Positions 43,024 to 50,791 of a stretch of DNA of 64,000 nucleotides are shown one piece after another. A program made the position numbers and the translations under genes. A model generated the notes under the pieces. It saw only the letters and a program-made list of their open reading frames with translations, searched no databases and was not told the origin of the DNA. Source of the DNA: Jannaschia sp. GRR-S6-38 (lineage in GTDB: Bacteria > Pseudomonadota > Alphaproteobacteria > Rhodobacterales > Rhodobacteraceae); assembly GCF_029853695.1 (NCBI RefSeq), contig NZ_CP122537.1:558001-622000 (forward strand), given 5' to 3'. Position 1 is the first letter of the stretch, and every line of letters starts with the position of its first letter.

Positions 43024-44297
43024 GCCGCCTCGCGCTCGGGATCGACCTCGGCACCTCGGGCATCCGCTCGGCGGTGATCGACGGCACCGGCGCGGTCGTG
43101 GCGCGCGCGAGGGCCCCCTACCCGGCCATCGATCCCGACCGGATCGACGCGATGGCCTGGTGGGAGGGCGCGGCCGCCTGCCTCGACGCGCAGATGGCGG
43201 CGCTCACCGCTGTCGGGCGGGCGCCGGACGAGATCGGGCATATCGCCGTGGACGGCACGTCGGGCAGCCTCGTCCTGGTCGACGCGTGGCTGGCCCCCGT
43301 CACCCGCGGGCTGCTCTACAATGCGGGCGGATTCCACGAGGCCGCGCGCCGCATCGCCGAGGTCGCCCCCGACCCCCATGTCGCGCGCGCCCCCGCATCG
43401 GCGCTCGCGCGGGCGCTGCAACTCGTCGCGGAGGACCCGGACGGCCGGGCCGCGCATCTTCTGCACCAGGCGGATTTCGTCACGGCCCACCTGATGGGGC
43501 GGGGCGGATCGTCCGACGCCAACAATGCGCTCAAGACGGGCTACGATCCCGAAGCGGCCGCCTGGCCCGACTGGATCAGCGACACCGGCCTGCCCGCGCA
43601 TCTGCTTCCCGACGTGGCGGTGCCGGGCGCCGCGCTCGGGCCCGTCGCCCCGGCCATCGCCGCGCGGTTCGGCCTGTCGCCCGGGGCGGTAGTCCATGCT
43701 GGCACGACCGACAGCATCGCCGCCTTCATCGCGGCCACGCCCCTGACGCTCGGCGCGGCTGTGACCTCGCTCGGCACCACGCTCGCGATCAAGGTGCTGG
43801 CCGACCGCCGCATCGACCGACCCGAGATCGGCCTCTACGCCCACCGCCTCGGCCCAGGCTGGCTGATCGGCGGCGCGTCCAATACCGGCGGCGGCGTGCT
43901 TCTCCAGCATTTCTCGCCCGAGGAAATCGCGCGGCTGTCAGCCGAGATCGACCCGGGACGGCTCAGCGGGCTCGACTACTACCCGCTCCCCGCGCCGGGC
44001 GAGCGCTTCCCTGTCAACGACCCCGACATGCGCCCCCGCATCCATCCGCGCCCCGCCAGCGACGCTGATTTCCTGCACGGCCTCCTCGAGGGCATCGCCC
44101 GGATCGAGGCCGCCTGCTACGCCGCGGTGGCAGATCTGGGCGGGCCGGACCCCGAGCGGATCCGGACGGCGGGCGGCGGCGCGGCCAACGCCACGTGGCG
44201 CGAAATCCGGCAGCGCATCCTTGGCCGCCCGGTCGAGACCGCGCGACAGACCGAGGCAGCCGTCGGCGCGGCCCTGCTCGCGCGGCTCAAGGCATGA
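43020..44297 (+). CDS. FGGY-family carbohydrate kinase
   Basis: A 425-residue sugar kinase. The ATPase start is ALGIDLGTSGIRSAVIDGTG; the second phosphate region is HAGTTDSIAAFIA and the adenosine region RTAGGGAANATWREI. Sequence texture (VDGTSGSLVLVD near 78-89) is closest to the D-ribulose-kinase-like branch of the family rather than glycerol or gluconate kinases. GTG start coupled to the aldolase stop. It is the last gene of the rightward arm, followed by a branched inverted repeat. Substrate is probably a ketose. Confidence 0.88.
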   Translation: MSRLALGIDLGTSGIRSAVIDGTGAVVARARAPYPAIDPDRIDAMAWWEGAAACLDAQMAALTAVGRAPDEIGHIAVDGTSGSLVLVDAWLAPVTRGLLYNAGGFHEAARRIAEVAPDPHVARAPASALARALQLVAEDPDGRAAHLLHQADFVTAHLMGRGGSSDANNALKTGYDPEAAAWPDWISDTGLPAHLLPDVAVPGAALGPVAPAIAARFGLSPGAVVHAGTTDSIAAFIAATPLTLGAAVTSLGTTLAIKVLADRRIDRPEIGLYAHRLGPGWLIGGASNTGGGVLLQHFSPEEIARLSAEIDPGRLSGLDYYPLPAPGERFPVNDPDMRPRIHPRPASDADFLHGLLEGIARIEAACYAAVADLGGPDPERIRTAGGGAANATWREIRQRILGRPVETARQTEAAVGAALLARLKA

Positions 44298-44358
44298 GGT
44301 CGGCCTGAGAACACGTCCGCGTCCGCACCGCGGACACGGCCGCGTCCGGACGCCGACC
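44298..44358 (+). terminator. Branched hairpin after the FGGY kinase gene
   Basis: GGTCGGC (44298-44304) pairs with GCCGACC (44352-44358), and inside lie GTCCGC/GCGGAC and CGTCCG/CGGACG pairs. It begins on the base after the kinase stop. There is no U-tract; it may end the rightward operon or protect its 3' end. Confidence 0.4.
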
Positions 44359-44446
44359 CTCCGCCGAACGGATCGCCATCACTCAAGACGCGCCGGATGA
44401 CCTAGAAAGACGCCGTGATATCAGGAGACTATCGATTTGGAGAAAG

Positions 44447-44523
44447 TGGCGCGCTGGGGAGGATTCGAACCCCCGACCCCTTGATTCGTAGTCAAGTACT
44501 CTATCCAACTGAGCTACCAGCGC
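44447..44523 (-). tRNA. tRNA-Arg (ACG)
   Basis: A 77-base tRNA with encoded CCA. The anticodon stem CTTGA/TCAAG encloses CTACGAA, anticodon ACG (A34 would be edited to inosine by TadA). The acceptor is GCGCTGG/CCAGCGC with discriminator G; the T arm has GGGGG TTCGAAT-type pairing. The promoter lies directly upstream on the minus strand. Confidence 0.96.
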
Positions 44524-44535
44524 ACTACGGGCCGG

Positions 44536-44564
44536 CAGATAGCCCCCGCGGTGCCGGGGCGCAA
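44536..44564 (-). promoter_or_regulatory. Promoter of tRNA-Arg
   Basis: Minus strand: TTGCGC, 17-base spacer, TATCTG, ending 12 bases before the mature 5' end. The -35 hexamer and spacing equal those before tRNA-His. Confidence 0.6.
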
Positions 44565-44586
44565 GCCCCCTTCCGGGCCATTTCGA

Positions 44587-45972
44587 TCATTGCCGCTCGG
44601 CCAGTTCGCGCGGCAGGTGGATGCGGAACACCGTGCCGCCGGGGCCCGTCTCCTGCAGCGACAGCGTGCCGCCATGGCCGCGCACCAGCTCGCTCGCGAT
44701 AACGAGGCCCAGCCCCGTGCCGCCCTTGCGCGCATTGCCCTGGAAGGCCTGGAACAGGTTCTCCTGCGCGCGCGGCGGCAGGCCCGGCCCGGTATCGGTG
44801 ACGCGGATCTGCCAGGCCTCTGGGTCCTCGGTCAGGCTGACCTCGATCTCGCCGCCCTGCCCGCTTGCTTGAATCGCCTGGCGCGCGTTGCGCACCAGGT
44901 TCGAGAGCACGCGGAACATCTGCTCGGGATCAGCGCGGAACCACTGGCCGGGCGCGGCCTCCCAGCGGATCGGCACGTCGCCCGCGGCCAGCGCCTCGGC
45001 CTCGCAGACCTCCTCGAAGAGCTGCGCGGCCTCGATGCGCTGCAGGGCCGGCGGCGCCTCCTCGGCGCGGCCGAAGGCGAGGGTGCCCTCGGTCAGGTTC
45101 ACGGCCCGCGTCAGCGAGCTCACGATCTTCGGCGCGACGCGCTTGACGGTCGGGTCGTCGACCCGCTCCATTCTGTCGGCCAAGAGCGTCGCTGTGGTCA
45201 GGATGTTGCGAAGGTCATGGCTGATCTTGGCCACCGCGCGGCCCAGCTGCGCGAGGCGCTCCTTCTGCCGCAGGTTGCCGGTGAGCTGGGTCTCGAGGTC
45301 GCGCAGCGTGGTCTCGGCCTCGCGCAGCTCGCGGATGCGCGAGCGCGGCTCGATCACCCGGCGCGCATCCTCGGGCGCGGCGGCGTAGCGCTTCATCTGG
45401 GCCACCAGCGCCCGGATCGGCAGCACCATCAGGCGCCGCACCGCCAGGAACAGGCAGACCGCCGTCATCACCGAGATCACCAGCGACAGGATCAGGATGT
45501 TGAGCCCGTATTCCAGCATCGCCGCGCGCAGATCGGCGGTGTCGAGCGCCGCCTCGATCTGCATCCCGCCGCCGCGCGCGGGTTCGGCGATGACCCGGAT
45601 CACCTCGGCCTCGGGCCGGAAGTACCGCGCGATCGCGTCGCGCATCAGCAGAAGGGGCGAGGGGTCGCGCAGGTCCACGGTGCGCGCCACCGGCCCCGGC
45701 AGGTCCGTCGACAGCACCAGCTGGCGCATCTCGTCGCGCCGCAGCACCACGTTCAGCACGCCGGCATTGTCCAGAAGCTCGCGCTCGACATCGTCGTCGA
45801 TCATCCCCTCCGCGCCCAGGAGGGCCAGCGACGCGATCTGCGCCCGCTCCATCCGCTCGGCGAGGTAATCCTGCCGGAAACGCGCGATCGACGGCACGAA
45901 GATCAGGACCTCGGCCAGCATCACGAACAACACCGTGAGGATCAGGAAGCGGCCGGACAGGGTGGTCAGCAT
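44587..45972 (-). CDS. Orphan membrane sensor histidine kinase
   Basis: A 461-residue sensor kinase. Membrane segments lie near residues 9-28 and 157-178, bounding a periplasmic sensor of about 130 residues; a HAMP-like linker follows. The phosphorylated His is His252 in AVAKISHDLRN, the N box is LVRNARQA, the G1 box TDTGPGLPP and the G2 box KGGTGLGLVIA. No response regulator is adjacent, so its partner is elsewhere. Signal unknown. It lies downstream of the flavin oxidoreductase gene with a gap of 78 bases. Confidence 0.9.
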   Translation of the reverse strand: MLTTLSGRFLILTVLFVMLAEVLIFVPSIARFRQDYLAERMERAQIASLALLGAEGMIDDDVERELLDNAGVLNVVLRRDEMRQLVLSTDLPGPVARTVDLRDPSPLLLMRDAIARYFRPEAEVIRVIAEPARGGGMQIEAALDTADLRAAMLEYGLNILILSLVISVMTAVCLFLAVRRLMVLPIRALVAQMKRYAAAPEDARRVIEPRSRIRELREAETTLRDLETQLTGNLRQKERLAQLGRAVAKISHDLRNILTTATLLADRMERVDDPTVKRVAPKIVSSLTRAVNLTEGTLAFGRAEEAPPALQRIEAAQLFEEVCEAEALAAGDVPIRWEAAPGQWFRADPEQMFRVLSNLVRNARQAIQASGQGGEIEVSLTEDPEAWQIRVTDTGPGLPPRAQENLFQAFQGNARKGGTGLGLVIASELVRGHGGTLSLQETGPGGTVFRIHLPRELAERQ

Positions 45973-46050
45973 GTCTCGCCTTGCGTCAGCATCGCGGCCT
46001 TATACCTCCCCGCTGCCATTTGGGGACAGGTTATCCTGCGCCCCGCCCGC

Positions 46051-47463
46051 TCAGGGCCCCCAGCGCTGCACCAGCCCGACGACGCGCTTGACCAGCGGGC
46101 TGTCGAACAGGCGCGGGACGTAATACTGCCCCGCCGCGCGCTTCGAGATCTCGCCCAGCGTCGGATAGGGCGCGACCATGTTCGCCACCGCCCCGATCTT
46201 CAGCCCGTTGGCGATGACCAGCGCCCAGAGCCCGATCAGCTCGCCCGCCTGCGCCCCGGCGATTGAGGCGCCCACGGGCTTGCCCTTCACGACCATCACC
46301 TTGATCAGCCCCTCGGTCTTGCGCTCGGCGATGGCGCGGTCGTTCTCGTGATAGGGGAAGCGAAGCACCTCCAGCTTGTCGCCATGCCGGTCGCGCGCCT
46401 CGGCCTCGGTCAGCCCGACCTGCGCCAGCTCGGGCGCGGTATAGGTGACCCAGGGGATATGGTCTTGCCGGGCCTTCGCGGGCAGGCCGAACAGGATGGG
46501 GCGGATCACCGTGGCGCCGTGATAGCCCGCGACATGGGTGAATTGCAGCCGCCCGGCCACGTCGCCCACCGCATAGACCCGGCGGTTGGTCGTCCGCAGG
46601 TCGTCGCCCACCTTGACCGCGCGGTCGTATTCGATCCCCGCCGCCTCCAGGTTCAGCTTCTCGACATTGGCCTTCCGGCCCACGGCCACCAGGATGTGGC
46701 TGCCGGTGAACGCGCCCTTGCCCGTCTCGACGGTGATGCGCCCGCCCGTCTCCGTCACCCGCTCGGCCTGCGCGCCCTCGACGATCTCGACGCCCTCGGC
46801 GCGCAAGCGCTCCAGCACGACGGCGGCCATCTCGGGGTCGTCCTTGCCGAAGGCCCGCTCGCCCTCGATCACCGTGACCTTGCAGCCCAGCCGGACATGC
46901 GCCTGCGCCATCTCCATCCCGATGGGCCCGCCGCCGATCACCAGCAGGTGGTCGGGCTTCTCCATCAGCTCGAAGATGTCCTCGTTGGTGTAATGGCGCA
47001 CGCCGTCCAGCCCCTTGATGGGCGGCACGAAGGGGCGCGAGCCGGTGGCCAGCACGATGCGCCGCGCCTTGATGCGGGTGTCACCCGCCTCGACCGTGTC
47101 GGCATCGACGAAGCGGCCGAATTCGCGGATCACGCGCACGCCCAGCCCCTCGAACCGCTCCTGGCTGTCCACCGGCGCGATGGTGGCGATCGTGGCCTGC
47201 ACGTGACGCTTGGCGGCCGCGTAATCGACCTCGGCCGCGACCGGCGTCACGCCGAAGGGGGCGCCCGCGCCCATCGCATGGGCGTGCTTGCCCGCAGCGA
47301 TCAGCGCCTTCGAGGGCACGCAACCGTAATTCAGGCAGTCGCCGCCCATCTCGCCGCCTTCCAGCAGTGTCACGTCGGCGCCCATCTGCACCGCGCCCGC
47401 CGCGACCGACAGCCCGCCGGAGCCGGCGCCGATCACCAGCACGTCCGTCTTGATCTCTTGCAT
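46051..47463 (-). CDS. FAD-dependent pyridine nucleotide-disulfide oxidoreductase (mercuric reductase-like)
   Basis: A 470-residue flavoprotein of the lipoamide dehydrogenase/MerA family. FAD motif LVIGAGSGGLSVAAG, redox disulfide GGDCLNYGCVPSKAL with Cys43 and Cys48, second nucleotide motif VIGGGPIGMEMAQAH. The catalytic His of lipoamide dehydrogenases is absent: the C-terminal site reads APYPTLGE instead of HxHPTxxE, as in mercuric reductases, yet the C-terminal Cys pair of MerA is also missing. So it is neither a normal Lpd nor MerA. It begins five bases after the TVP38-like gene, a known recurring partner. Confidence 0.87.
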   Translation of the reverse strand: MQEIKTDVLVIGAGSGGLSVAAGAVQMGADVTLLEGGEMGGDCLNYGCVPSKALIAAGKHAHAMGAGAPFGVTPVAAEVDYAAAKRHVQATIATIAPVDSQERFEGLGVRVIREFGRFVDADTVEAGDTRIKARRIVLATGSRPFVPPIKGLDGVRHYTNEDIFELMEKPDHLLVIGGGPIGMEMAQAHVRLGCKVTVIEGERAFGKDDPEMAAVVLERLRAEGVEIVEGAQAERVTETGGRITVETGKGAFTGSHILVAVGRKANVEKLNLEAAGIEYDRAVKVGDDLRTTNRRVYAVGDVAGRLQFTHVAGYHGATVIRPILFGLPAKARQDHIPWVTYTAPELAQVGLTEAEARDRHGDKLEVLRFPYHENDRAIAERKTEGLIKVMVVKGKPVGASIAGAQAGELIGLWALVIANGLKIGAVANMVAPYPTLGEISKRAAGQYYVPRLFDSPLVKRVVGLVQRWGP

Positions 47464-47467
47464 CTGC

Positions 47468-48202
47468 TCAGCCCTTCCGGCGGAATTTCTTGACGATCAC
47501 CGGCAAGAGCGCCAGCGCGATCAGCCCCAGGATCGGCCCCAGGATCTGCGGCTCGAAGATGATGCCCAGATCCGGCGTCTCGCCGCGGGCGAAGACCTCG
47601 CCCAGCCCGGCGCCCACCCAGGTATAGACCAGCCCGCCCGGAAGGATGCCGAAGAAGGTCGTGACTGCGTATTTCCAGGTCGACACCCCAAGGAAGGCCG
47701 GGATGAGGTTGGCTACGAAGAACGGCACCGCCGGGATCAGCCGCATCACGAAGAGATAGCTGGTCTCGTCCTCGCGGATGCCCTCCTTGATGCGCGCCAC
47801 CGCGCCGCCCGAGGCCTCCATCCTTGCGGCCAGCCGGTCGCCGAAGCCATGGCGCGCCGCCAGGAAGATCGCCAGCGCGCCGATCGTGGCCGCGCCCGCG
47901 TTGAACAGGACGCCCGGGAACAGCCCGAAGAGGAACCCGCCGGTCAGCGTGGCGATGGCCGCGCCGGGCAGACTGAAGGCGACGATCACGATATAGGCCG
48001 CGATGAAGCCCAGCGCCGTCAGCAGGTAATTCGCGTCGCGGAAGGCCAGCAGCGCCTCGCGGTTCTCGGCCAGCGCGGCAAAGCTCAGCTGGTCGCGCAG
48101 CAGCACGGCGCCGGTCACGGCGACGGCCGCGATCAGGGCGATCGGAAGGTAGCGCGTCCAGCCGCGCTTCTCGGTCTCGGTTGTCATCGCGGTCTCGGTC
48201 AT
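47468..48202 (-). CDS. TVP38/TMEM64 (DedA/SNARE-associated) family membrane protein
   Basis: A 244-residue polytopic membrane protein of the TVP38/TMEM64 family. The central core is visible: [25 protein letters not shown] near 77-101 and [21 protein letters not shown] near 155-175, then a further pair of helices. I use the ATG at 48202 because AAGGAA lies eight bases before it. It is co-transcribed with the flavin oxidoreductase; the pair may handle lipid- or thiol-related redox at the membrane, but the role is unproven. Confidence 0.86.
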   Translation of the reverse strand: MTETAMTTETEKRGWTRYLPIALIAAVAVTGAVLLRDQLSFAALAENREALLAFRDANYLLTALGFIAAYIVIVAFSLPGAAIATLTGGFLFGLFPGVLFNAGAATIGALAIFLAARHGFGDRLAARMEASGGAVARIKEGIREDETSYLFVMRLIPAVPFFVANLIPAFLGVSTWKYAVTTFFGILPGGLVYTWVGAGLGEVFARGETPDLGIIFEPQILGPILGLIALALLPVIVKKFRRKG

Positions 48203-48396
48203 GGCTCGGGTTCCTTGCAACATGGGTCGGCGCGGCGGCACGGCCACGCGGTTGCGCCCTGTCAGACCGGATCGCGCGCCGCCGCGATAGCCGCGATCAC
48301 GCGCGCTTGACGGCCTGTGACGCGCGGGCGCATCGGATTGCGGAATGTTTCAGCCGCGGCACCCCGCCCGCGCCGCCCTGTTACAGCCGGGCGGCG

Positions 48397-48425
48397 TTGA
48401 CACCCCGCGCGACGCGGCCTAGACG
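48397..48425 (+). promoter_or_regulatory. Promoter of the rpmH-rnpA operon
   Basis: A perfect -35 box TTGACA, 17-base spacer, then TAGACG. The rpmH start codon lies 71 bases downstream of the -10. Strong promoters before rpmH are general. Confidence 0.6.
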
Positions 48426-48495
48426 GCGGCTTCCAGTTGCCACGGCCGGAGGGTTCGACCGCGAATCCCGGCCCCCAGATTTCGGAGAGACGGCC

Positions 48496-48630
48496 ATGAA
48501 GCGCACCTTCCAGCCCTCGAACCTCGTCCGCAAGCGCCGCCACGGGTTCCGCGCCCGCATGGCCACGAAAGCCGGCCGCCAGATCCTCAACGCCCGCCGC
48601 GCGCGCGGCCGCAAGAAGCTGTCGGCGTAA
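48496..48630 (+). CDS. rpmH: 50S ribosomal protein L34
   Basis: The 44-residue L34 protein of the large ribosomal subunit. It begins [20 protein letters not shown] and ends with [11 protein letters not shown], the complete and highly basic family sequence. A GGAGA site precedes the ATG. It is the first gene of the rpmH-rnpA-yidD operon. The dnaA/oriC neighbours that accompany rpmH in many bacteria are not here, as usual for Rhodobacterales. Confidence 0.98.
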   Translation: MKRTFQPSNLVRKRRHGFRARMATKAGRQILNARRARGRKKLSA

Positions 48631-48638
48631 ACCACGCG

Positions 48639-49016
48639 ATGACGCAGATCGACGGGACGCCGGGGGGGACCGCTCCTCCGGCGTCTCTTCGTGTGCTCAG
48701 GGTGCGGCCGCAATTCCTGGCGCTCAACCGCGGCCGCCGGGTGCCGGCCGGGTCCTTCCTGCTGCAGGCCCGCAACCGGGGCGACGGCGACCCGGCCATC
48801 GGCGTGGGCTTCACCTGCTCGAAGAAAGTGGGCAACGCCGTGGCGCGCAACCGGGCCAAGCGCCGCCTGCGCGAGGCCGCGCGCCTCGTCCTCCCCGCCG
48901 CGGGCCGCCCCGGCTGGGACTACGCGCTGATCGGCCGCCGCGACGCGACCGCCGACCGGCCCTTCGCGGAGCTGCTGGACGACCTGCGCCGCGCGCTCGC
49001 AAAGGCCCACGCATGA
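48639..49016 (+). CDS. rnpA: Ribonuclease P protein component
   Basis: The protein subunit of RNase P, which helps the catalytic RNA cut tRNA 5' leaders. The 125-residue protein has [20 protein letters not shown] near 55-74, the RNR motif region of the family, followed by [10 protein letters not shown]. It starts eight bases after the rpmH stop and overlaps yidD by four bases (ATGA). Confidence 0.95.
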   Translation: MTQIDGTPGGTAPPASLRVLRVRPQFLALNRGRRVPAGSFLLQARNRGDGDPAIGVGFTCSKKVGNAVARNRAKRRLREAARLVLPAAGRPGWDYALIGRRDATADRPFAELLDDLRRALAKAHA

Positions 49017-49234
49017 GCCCCGCCGCCCGCCTCCTCGCCCTGCCCGTCCGGGCCTATCGCGCGGTCGCCTCGCCCTGGGTCGGCCACAACTGCCGCTACC
49101 AGCCCACCTGCTCGGCCTACGCGCTCGAGGCGCTCGAGAAGCACGGCGCGCTCCGGGGCGGCTGGCTGGCCCTGCGCCGCATCGCGCGCTGCCATCCCTG
49201 GGGCGGCTCGGGCATCGACAACGTGCCGGACTGA
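49013..49234 (+). CDS. yidD: Membrane protein insertion efficiency factor YidD
   Basis: A 73-residue YidD protein that aids YidC-dependent insertion at the inner membrane by an amphipathic N-terminal helix. It shows the cysteine signature [19 protein letters not shown] (near 28-46) and the [15 protein letters not shown] end. Overlap ATGA with rnpA. The yidC gene is not directly adjacent but lies about 3.5 kb further along the same strand. Confidence 0.95.
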   Translation: MSPAARLLALPVRAYRAVASPWVGHNCRYQPTCSAYALEALEKHGALRGGWLALRRIARCHPWGGSGIDNVPD

Positions 49235-49339
49235 CACGGTCCTCCGCCGACTCTGCCCCGGCGTCACATTTTCGCTTTGGCCGCGCCCGGACCTGCGCTA
49301 CCCGGACCGCGGATGCCACGCGAAACAGGGAGGGCGACC

Positions 49340-49414
49340 ATGCAGCGATTTTGCCGAGCGCTCCGCCCGCTTCCGTGGCCCGGCGCCGCCGTCCTCGGTG
49401 CGCTCCGACGCTGA
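49340..49414 (+). CDS. Possible 24-residue leader peptide
   Basis: In the 329-base gap after yidD, an ATG preceded by GGGAGG at a good 6-base distance opens a 24-codon frame, MQRFCRALRPLPWPGAAVLG plus four residues (Ala, Leu, Arg, Arg), then TGA. It has no homologue that I know. It could be a leader peptide or chance. Apart from it and a palindrome at 49536, the gap shows nothing. Confidence 0.3.
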   Translation: MQRFCRALRPLPWPGAAVLGALRR

Positions 49415-49535
49415 TCCGGCCCCGCCGTCCCGCGTGACGGCACCTTCCCCCGCCTGACCCGAACGTCGCCCCGACCGTCGCCATGCGTGCCTGCGCGCGC
49501 CTGACGGCCCGGTCCTCGTTCCCCAACCAGAAAGG

Positions 49536-49555
49536 CCCCGGTCCCGGGACCGGGG
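49536..49555. promoter_or_regulatory. Perfect 20-base palindrome overlapping a ribosome-binding site
   Basis: CCCCGGTCCC and GGGACCGGGG are exact inverse copies. The right arm supplies the first four Gs of the GGGGAGGA ribosome-binding site of the small gene that starts at 49564. If transcribed, a hairpin here would hide that site. Confidence 0.5.
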
Positions 49556-49563
49556 AGGATGCC

Positions 49564-49785
49564 ATGAATGCCCTTCGCCTGACCCGCGCGCGGCCGCCGC
49601 GCGACCTGATCGACAGTGCCATCGCCGTCCACGGGGCGCGCCGCGTCCTGCTCGCCGCAGCCGCCGCGCTGCTGCGGCCGCGGCCGCGGCCGCCCGATGC
49701 GAGCACCCTGCCCGATCACCTGAGGCGCGACATCGGGCTCGACCCGCTGCCGCCCGCGCCGCCCTCGGCGCGGCTGCCCTACTGA
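49564..49785 (+). CDS. Small DUF1127-like protein
   Basis: A 73-residue basic protein starting MNALRLTRARPPRDLIDSAI and ending with a segment LPDHLRRDIGLDPLP. That end resembles the DUF1127 motif (LSDHLLRDIGL-type), common in short Rhodobacteraceae proteins, some of which are tied to RNA metabolism and phosphate or stress responses; assignment here is tentative. A GGGGAGGA site precedes the start but lies in a palindrome. It is 76 bases before ttcA. Confidence 0.55.
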   Translation: MNALRLTRARPPRDLIDSAIAVHGARRVLLAAAAALLRPRPRPPDASTLPDHLRRDIGLDPLPPAPPSARLPY

Positions 49786-49861
49786 CGCGCCCTCCCCGGG
49801 GCGTTGTGCGCCCCGTCCCCGCGGCGCATAACGCCCCGACCCATCTCCCCGGAGGCTCGCG

Positions 49862-50737
49862 ATGCTCGACCAGCCCGACGACATCCACCCGCTCTTCCAC
49901 GGCGCGCCCGCCACGACCGAGTTCCGCAAGCTGCGCAAGCGCCTGATCCGCGAGACGCGCGAGGCGATCGACCGCTACGCCATGGTCCGCCGCGACGGCA
50001 GCCCGCAGAAATGGCTGGTCTGCCTGTCGGGCGGCAAGGACAGCTACACCCTGCTCGCCGCCCTGATCGAGCTGAAATGGCGTGGCCTGCTGCCGGTCGA
50101 GATCCTGGCCTGCAATCTCGACCAGGGGCAGCCGAACTTCCCCGCGACGGTCCTGCCCGAGTTCCTGAAGCGGATGGGCGTGCCGCACCGCATCGAATAT
50201 GCCGACACCTATTCGATCGTGAAGGATAAGGTCCCCGCCGGCCGCACCTATTGCGCGCTCTGCTCGCGGCTGCGGCGCGGCAATCTCTACCGCATCGCGC
50301 GCGAGGAGGGCTGCTGCGCCGTCGTGCTCGGCCACCACCGCGACGACCTGATCGAGACCTTCTTCCTCAACCTCTTCCACGGCGGCAAGGTCGCGACCAT
50401 GCCGCCCAAGCTCGTCAATGACGAGGGCGACCTGATGGTGCTGCGCCCGCTGGCGCATGTGGCCGAGGCCGATTGCGACCGCTTCGCACGGGCCATGAAC
50501 TACCCGATCATCCCCTGCGACCTTTGCGGCAGCCAGGACGGGCTGCAGCGCCAGGCGATCAAGCGGATGCTGGACGAGTGGGAAACGCGCGCGCCCGGTC
50601 GTCGCGCCAAGATCTTCTCGGCGCTGGCCCAGGTGCGCCCCTCGCACCTGCCCGATCCCGCGCTCTTCGACTTCGCCGGGCTCTGGCCCGCGGCCGCGGC
50701 GCCGGACGGGCCGCCGGAAATTCCGTCCCTGCGTTAA
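49862..50737 (+). CDS. ttcA: tRNA 2-thiocytidine biosynthesis protein TtcA
   Basis: TtcA is an iron-sulfur ATP pyrophosphatase that makes 2-thiocytidine at position 32 of some tRNAs. The 291-residue protein has the PP-loop SGGKDS at 56-61, the cluster cysteines Cys131 and Cys134 (YCALCSR) and Cys219 and Cys222 (CDLCGSQ), and the [17 protein letters not shown] block. The ATG at 49862 follows a GGAGG site. A gap of 54 bases separates it from the EAL gene. Confidence 0.95.
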   Translation: MLDQPDDIHPLFHGAPATTEFRKLRKRLIRETREAIDRYAMVRRDGSPQKWLVCLSGGKDSYTLLAALIELKWRGLLPVEILACNLDQGQPNFPATVLPEFLKRMGVPHRIEYADTYSIVKDKVPAGRTYCALCSRLRRGNLYRIAREEGCCAVVLGHHRDDLIETFFLNLFHGGKVATMPPKLVNDEGDLMVLRPLAHVAEADCDRFARAMNYPIIPCDLCGSQDGLQRQAIKRMLDEWETRAPGRRAKIFSALAQVRPSHLPDPALFDFAGLWPAAAAPDGPPEIPSLR

Positions 50738-50791
50738 GGTCGTGGTCACGATCGGCGCGCTACGAGGGCTGCGAGCCATTGGGAGAGCGCA

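Noticed and set aside
48397..49234. Chromosome origin near rpmH-rnpA-yidD
   Set aside because: There is no dnaA, dnaN, gyrB, parAB or gidA nearby and no cluster of DnaA boxes that I can see, so rpmH alone does not mark oriC here.
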